Below, one piece after another: positions 32,395 to 35,960 of a DNA stretch of 35,960 nt (position 1 is its first letter; each line of letters begins with the position of its first letter). The notes under the pieces were generated by a model. It ran no database searches. It saw only the letters and a program-made list of their open reading frames with translations, and was not told the origin of the DNA. Source of the DNA: Polyangiaceae bacterium (GTDB lineage Bacteria > Myxococcota_A > Polyangia > Polyangiales > Polyangiaceae); assembly GCA_029266615.1 (NCBI GenBank), contig JAQSWN010000072.1:1-35960 (forward strand). The letters run 5' to 3'. The translations under genes were made by a program, and so were the position numbers.

Positions 32395-32814
32395 TCACGC
32401 CGAAATGAGCTCTTTCACGCGCGCCGCCATCTCTTTGGCGGCGGCGTGGTCGAGCGAGCCAGACGGCCATTTGACCCCCAGGCCTTGGGCGTCGTTCGGC
32501 TTGGGGATGATGTGGAAGTGCACGTGATCCACCGCTTGATGCGCGAGCCGCCCGTTGTTCTGCAGGACGTTGAAGTCTCGCGTGCCGGTTACGCTCTGTA
32601 GAGCGCGGCAAAGCCGTGGCAGCACGCGGCCGATAGCGGCGGCAGAGTCGTCCGACAGCGCGTCGAGCGTTTCGGCCGGCTCTTTGGGGATGACCACGGC
32701 GTGGCCAGTGGCGAGCGGCGCGATGTCGAGGAAGGCGAGGACCAAGTCGTCCTCGTAAAGTTTGTGGCAGGGGATTTCGCCGCGCAGGATCTTGCTGAAG
32801 ACGGTCTCGGCCAT
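32395..32814 (-). CDS. HIT-family (HinT-like) nucleotide hydrolase
   Basis: A 139-residue protein starting MAETVFSKILRGEIPCHKLYE at 32814. The histidine triad is DHVHFHIIP with catalytic His at about residues 97-101, preceded by FNVLQNNGRLAHQAV. HinT-type enzymes cleave purine nucleoside phosphoramidates and acyl-adenylates. It follows the TetR gene by 10 bases on the same strand and is likely cotranscribed, under the operators at 33769-33806. Confidence 0.95.
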   Translation of the reverse strand: MAETVFSKILRGEIPCHKLYEDDLVLAFLDIAPLATGHAVVIPKEPAETLDALSDDSAAAIGRVLPRLCRALQSVTGTRDFNVLQNNGRLAHQAVDHVHFHIIPKPNDAQGLGVKWPSGSLDHAAAKEMAARVKELISA

Positions 32815-32824
32815 GGCCCGAAGG

Positions 32825-33514
32825 CTACTCCGCTTCGGGGATACGTGGCGCGGCGATCGGCCCCAATGTCGGGCGAGAGCCGAGGACTCGCTCGCTCGCC
32901 CGCACGATGAAGTCGCCCATGCGCAGCAGATCGGCGCTGGGCCCCGGCGCGCCGAACAACGCGCGCTCTTCCAGCAGCGCAAGCCCCATGGCGTACACGA
33001 TACTCCGCACCATCAGCCGCAGATCTTCGCGTTCGGCCGGGTCACGCCCGTAAGCGTCCGCCAGCACGCCGAATCCGGGGTACAGCCGCTCCTCGAACAC
33101 CCGTTGAATACGCGCCCGGTGCTCGGGGCTTTCGATCGCGACCACGAACATGAAGCGCACGAAGCGCGGGTGCTGATCCGTGGCCCACAGCGCGAGCGCG
33201 GCGTCGCGCGCGAAGCGAGGGATGTCCTCGATACCGCGCGGGAACTGCACGTGAGTGGCGGCCTCGAGCATATTGTTCGCGCAGTGCTCGATGATCTGCT
33301 GCACGAGTGCGTCTTTGCTGTCGAAGTAGTGGTAGAGGCTGGGCTGGCTCATGCCGAGCTTGGCCGCGAGCTTGCGCAAAGACGCGCCGGCCACGCCCAA
33401 CTCCGAGATGAGCGTGAGCCCGGCGTCGAGCACTTCGTCCCGGCGCGCCGGCGCAGCGGCGGTTGGCTCACGCCGCGCGCGCCGCGACGGTGCGGCTTCC
33501 GACTTCTTGATCAT
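32825..33514 (-). CDS. TetR-family transcriptional regulator
   Basis: A 229-residue protein. After a basic disordered N-terminus (to about 25), the DNA-binding domain reads DEVLDAGLTLISELGVAGASLRKL then AAKLGMSQPSLYHYFDSKDAL (about 25-70), a standard TetR helix-turn-helix. The rest is a helical ligand/dimerisation domain (about 75-210) with no recognisable ligand signature. Two matching palindromes overlap the promoter about 260-290 bases upstream, so it probably represses its own operon with the small membrane protein and the HIT gene. The ATG at 33514 lies inside the end of the membrane-protein frame. Confidence 0.93.
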   Translation of the reverse strand: MIKKSEAAPSRRARREPTAAAPARRDEVLDAGLTLISELGVAGASLRKLAAKLGMSQPSLYHYFDSKDALVQQIIEHCANNMLEAATHVQFPRGIEDIPRFARDAALALWATDQHPRFVRFMFVVAIESPEHRARIQRVFEERLYPGFGVLADAYGRDPAEREDLRLMVRSIVYAMGLALLEERALFGAPGPSADLLRMGDFIVRASERVLGSRPTLGPIAAPRIPEAE

Positions 33515-33757
33515 GCCTGCCGGGCAGCATAGCGGCAGGCTCTCGAACCGAAAGCCTTCGGGCGTAATTGACCGCGTTACCGACCAGGGAGCCGCCCGCG
33601 AAAAGAATGCAAACGAAGACCGGGATGAGCGGCGGAATCAGCGCCATGAATAGGAAACCGACGGCCAGGTTGAACGAGAACAGCAGCCCGCTAGCGGCCA
33701 CCAAGAGCAAGGCGTGCAGCGGATACCGGACTTTGACCTGTTGGGTGCAGCGACCAT
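33468..33757 (-). CDS. Small two-helix membrane protein with apparently frameshifted start
   Basis: A frame ending at 33468 encodes two adjacent hydrophobic helices (HALLLVAASGLLFSFNLAVG, then FLFMALIPPLIPVFVCILFAGG) and a short polar tail, with GC-rich third positions that look genuinely coding. The obvious start, an ATG at 33757 behind a strong AGGAGG, is in a different frame that stops after 39 codons. No ATG, GTG or TTG in the coding frame has a ribosome site. A one-base change between 33757 and about 33725 would join them. It is the first gene behind the TetR-type operators and overlaps the TetR start by 47 bases. It could be a broken gene, a sequencing error, or use an unusual start. 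Confidence 0.45.
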
Positions 33758-33768
33758 GAGACCTCCTC

Positions 33769-33806
33769 CTATCGATCGATAGTCTTATGTGCCTATCGGT
33801 CGATAG
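33769..33806 (-). promoter_or_regulatory. Two TetR-type operator palindromes
   Basis: CTATCGATCGATAG (33769-33782) is a perfect 14-base palindrome. CTATCGGTCGATAG (33793-33806) differs from it at one base. Their centres are 24 bases apart. The second lies entirely in the promoter spacer and the first covers the predicted transcription start, an ideal position for repression by the TetR encoded just downstream. Confidence 0.75.
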
Positions 33807-33812
33807 TGTCAA
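33784..33812 (-). promoter_or_regulatory. Promoter of the membrane protein-tetR-HIT operon
   Basis: TTGACA (33812-33807), a 17-base spacer and CATAAG (33789-33784) on the minus strand. The -10 is imperfect, but the -35 is exact and operators flank it. The start is predicted near 33777, about 20 bases before the AGGAGG ATG. Confidence 0.6.
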
Positions 33813-33939
33813 TCTCAAGCGCGCTGGGTCCCGCCTCGCTCGCAGGCCAGGTGCCCGTTATCGTTGATATTTGTACGCAGTGCGCCTCACGTCTGGCCTC
33901 GCGAAGGGAAACCAGGTGCGTGAGGTCGCTGCTGCAGGC

Positions 33940-33960
33940 GGGCTGCGACGACGGCAGCCC
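33940..33960 (-). terminator. Weak hairpin after pgm
   Basis: GGGCTGC pairs with GCAGCCC around a 7-base loop, 27 bases past the pgm stop on the minus strand. No T-run follows, so termination here is uncertain. Confidence 0.3.
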
Positions 33961-33986
33961 CCACCACGGACGGAGCGCCGAAAGTC

Positions 33987-35618
33987 CTAAGCCAGTGCCT
34001 TGCCGACCAAGACCTGCGCTTCTTCCACCAAGCGAGCCAGGTGCTCAGCGCTGACGAAGCTCTCTGCGTAGATTTTGTAGACGTTCTCGGTGCCAGAGGG
34101 CCTCGCCGCGAACCACCCGTTTTGAGTCGTCACCTTCAAGCCGCCGATGCTGCCGCCGTTGCCCGGCGCTTGCGTGAGCTTCCCGGTGATGGCCTCACCA
34201 GCGAGCTCCGAGGCCTTCACCGCGTCGGCCGAAAGCTTCTTCAGCTTCGTCTTTTGGGCGGGCGTCGCGGCCGCGTCGATGCGCGTATAGAACGGGGTCC
34301 CGAGCCGCTCCGTGAGCTCGGCGTAGTGCTGACCGGGATCTTTGCCGGTGACGGCCGTGATTTCAGCGGCGAGCAGGTTGAGGATGATGCCGTCTTTGTC
34401 GGTCGTCCACACGCTGCCGTCGAAGCGGAGAAAGCTTGCGCCCGCGCTCTCTTCCCCACCGAAGCAGAAGCTGCCGTCTTGCAGGCCATTGACGAACCAT
34501 TTGAAGCCGACCGGAACCTCGGAGAGCTCGCGCGAGAGGTCCGCGGCGACGCGGTCGATGAGCAGGCTGCTGACGAGCGTCTTGCCGATTTTGGCCGTCT
34601 TCTTCCAGCCTTTGCGGTGCGTGAGCAGGTACTGAATCGCCACCGCCAGGTAGTGGTTCGGGTTCAAGAGGCCAGCGGTGGGCGTCACGATGCCGTGGCG
34701 ATCGGAGTCCGGATCGTTGCCGAACGCGACCTGGTAGCGTGAACGCAGCTCGAGCAGCTTGGCCATCGCGAACGGGCTGGAGCAGTCCATACGGATCTTG
34801 CCGTCGTGATCCACGCTCATGAATGAAAACGTCGGGTCCGTCTTCGGGTTCACGACCGTGAGGTCCAGCTCGTAGTCGTCCGCGATTCGCTCCCAGTAGT
34901 CCACGCTGGCTCCGCCGAGCGGGTCCGCACCCAGCGAGAGACGGGTCGAGCGGATCGCGTCCAAATCCACGACGTTGGCGAGGTCCGCCACGTAGGCGGA
35001 CACGAAGTCGTGCTGCTTGTTCGTGGACGCCGTGCGCGCGGCTTCGAAGCGCACGCTCTTGATGCCGTGGCCCTTCGCTTTGATGAGCTCGTTGGCCCGC
35101 GCCTGCACGACGTCCGTCACGTCCGAATCCGCCGGGCCGCCGTGCGGCGGGTTGTACTTGAAGCCGCCGTCACGCGGCGGATTGTGGGACGGAGTGACTA
35201 CGATGCCGTCCGAAAGGCGCGCGCTGCGCCCGCGGTTGTAAGCCAAAATGGCGTGGGAGACGGCAGGCGTCGGTGTGAAGCGATCTTGCATCAACACCTC
35301 CACGCCGTTGGCGGTCAGCACCTCGAGCGCGGTGCGCTCCGCGGGGCCGGACGCGGCGTGCGTGTCCTTACCGAGGAACAGCGGGCCGGTGTAGCCGGCC
35401 TTGGCGCGGTACTCACAGATCGCCTGGGTGATGGCGCGGATGTGAAGCTCGTTGAAGCTGCCGTCCTCCGGCGCGCCGCGGTGCCCGCTGGTGCCGAAGC
35501 TCACGAGTTGCTCGGGATTTCCGGGGTCGGGCTGCTTGTCGTAGTAGGCCGCGGTGAGGCGGTCGACGTCGATCAGGAGCTCTGGGGGGGCAGACTTGCC
35601 GGCGAGGGGATGGGCCAT
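33987..35618 (-). CDS. pgm: Phosphoglucomutase (alpha-D-glucose type)
   Basis: A 543-residue enzyme that interconverts glucose-1-phosphate and glucose-6-phosphate. It has the N-terminal [10 protein letters not shown], the active-site [11 protein letters not shown] with phosphoserine at about residue 144, the magnesium-binding [10 protein letters not shown] (about 298-307), the sugar-binding GGEESAGAS and the phosphate-binding [15 protein letters not shown] near the C-terminus. Length and order match the bacterial Pgm family. It would feed glycogen/trehalose and UDP-glucose for envelope polysaccharide. Its gene stands alone, between the tetR operator region and the Hsp20 terminator. Confidence 0.98.
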   Translation of the reverse strand: MAHPLAGKSAPPELLIDVDRLTAAYYDKQPDPGNPEQLVSFGTSGHRGAPEDGSFNELHIRAITQAICEYRAKAGYTGPLFLGKDTHAASGPAERTALEVLTANGVEVLMQDRFTPTPAVSHAILAYNRGRSARLSDGIVVTPSHNPPRDGGFKYNPPHGGPADSDVTDVVQARANELIKAKGHGIKSVRFEAARTASTNKQHDFVSAYVADLANVVDLDAIRSTRLSLGADPLGGASVDYWERIADDYELDLTVVNPKTDPTFSFMSVDHDGKIRMDCSSPFAMAKLLELRSRYQVAFGNDPDSDRHGIVTPTAGLLNPNHYLAVAIQYLLTHRKGWKKTAKIGKTLVSSLLIDRVAADLSRELSEVPVGFKWFVNGLQDGSFCFGGEESAGASFLRFDGSVWTTDKDGIILNLLAAEITAVTGKDPGQHYAELTERLGTPFYTRIDAAATPAQKTKLKKLSADAVKASELAGEAITGKLTQAPGNGGSIGGLKVTTQNGWFAARPSGTENVYKIYAESFVSAEHLARLVEEAQVLVGKALA

Positions 35619-35650
35619 GGGAAGCGGCCCCGACCCTAGCGCCGTCCTTC

Positions 35651-35692
35651 AAAAAAGGCGACGGCGCAAGCACGCTTGGGTCGTGCTGCGCC
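35651..35692 (-). terminator. Intrinsic terminator of the Hsp20 gene
   Basis: On the minus strand GGCGCA-GCACG pairs with CGTGC-T-TGCGCC (one bulge, 7-base loop), then GTCGCC and TTTTTT. It lies 48 bases past the Hsp20 stop and 33 bases before the pgm ATG. Confidence 0.7.
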
Positions 35693-35740
35693 GCCGCGAT
35701 GGTGGGACGTGCCTGGATTTGCCGCGGGAGAGGAGAAATG

Positions 35741-35960
35741 TCAGCCCGCGCGGACCTCGATCTTACGCGGCTTGGTGTGTGCCGCCTTGGCCAGCCTCAG
35801 CTTGAGAACCCCCGCGGACAGCTCGGCGCTGATGCCATTGGGGTCGATTTGCTCGCTGACCCGGAAGGTGCGGCTGTAGACGGCCGCCGTGTCGCCGGCT
35901 CCACGGTGCCCCTCGATCCGGAGCTCGGGCGCCTCGTAGCTCACGTTCAGGCCTTCGGGC
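35741..35960 (-). CDS. Small heat-shock protein (Hsp20/alpha-crystallin), 5' part beyond right edge
   Basis: The last 72 residues of an Hsp20 chaperone; the frame is open to the window edge, so the N-terminal arm and first strands are missing. Visible are GLNVSYEAPELRIEGHR (strands of the alpha-crystallin core), YSRTFRVSEQIDPNGISAEL and AGVLKLRLAKAA, closing in KPRKIEVRAG. Hsp20 proteins form ATP-independent oligomeric holdases. The usual IxI/V tail motif is not evident beyond KIEV. It precedes pgm on the same strand but is separated by a terminator. Confidence 0.9.
   Translation of the reverse strand, partial: PEGLNVSYEAPELRIEGHRGAGDTAAVYSRTFRVSEQIDPNGISAELSAGVLKLRLAKAAHTKPRKIEVRAG

Overview
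The window is high-GC, densely coding bacterial chromosome. Many large TPR proteins, an FHA plus AgmX/PglI-type TonB-like protein, myxobacterial-style outer-membrane barrels, Hanks-type kinase and PP2C signalling, and several Cys-rich lipoproteins together point to a myxobacterium (Myxococcota, probably a Polyangia/Sorangiineae relative). This placement rests on gene content and recalled family knowledge, not on a database search. I saw no IS element, prophage, CRISPR array or rRNA. One tRNA-His is present.

Layout. 1-2724: a large cytoplasmic TPR protein cut by the left edge, and a TPR lipoprotein. 3282-12908 (minus): a five-gene envelope cluster in the order TPR exported protein, giant TPR exported protein, TPR lipoprotein, small exported protein, FHA/TM/TonB-like protein. 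This matches the C-D-E-F-G order of the glt (gliding) and nfs (spore-coat) systems of Myxococcus xanthus. The two outer-membrane barrels expected for GltA/GltB (NfsA/NfsB) lie 6.8 kb away at 19720-21605 (plus). Between them are a Cys-rich lipoprotein, yraN, a HAMP membrane protein, a HEAT-repeat protein, an Ig/carboxypeptidase-regulatory-like membrane protein and ftsY.

21964-25342: a HEAT protein, an output-less sensor membrane protein, a histone-deacetylase-family enzyme and tRNA-His. 25641-26231: a lipoprotein gene interrupted by an in-frame amber codon. 26353-29337 (minus): Ser/Thr kinase, frr and PP2C phosphatase in a row. 29401-30033: an endonuclease/exonuclease/phosphatase-fold protein that seems to have lost the segment holding its catalytic Glu. 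30030-30464: a Cys-rich knottin-like ORF. 30762-35618: pgi, a HIT protein, a TetR regulator with two clear operator palindromes in its promoter, a small membrane protein whose reading frame looks broken near the start, and pgm. The right edge cuts an Hsp20 gene.

How the genes could work together. The exported TPR proteins, the lipoprotein, the TonB-like FHA protein and the barrels would form an inner-membrane to periplasm to outer-membrane machine driven by a TolQR/MotAB-type motor that is not in this window. The FHA domain would bind phosphothreonine, and a kinase/phosphatase pair is nearby, but that link is inference. pgi and pgm supply the glucose-6-P/glucose-1-P/fructose-6-P node used for envelope polysaccharide, again only a contextual link.
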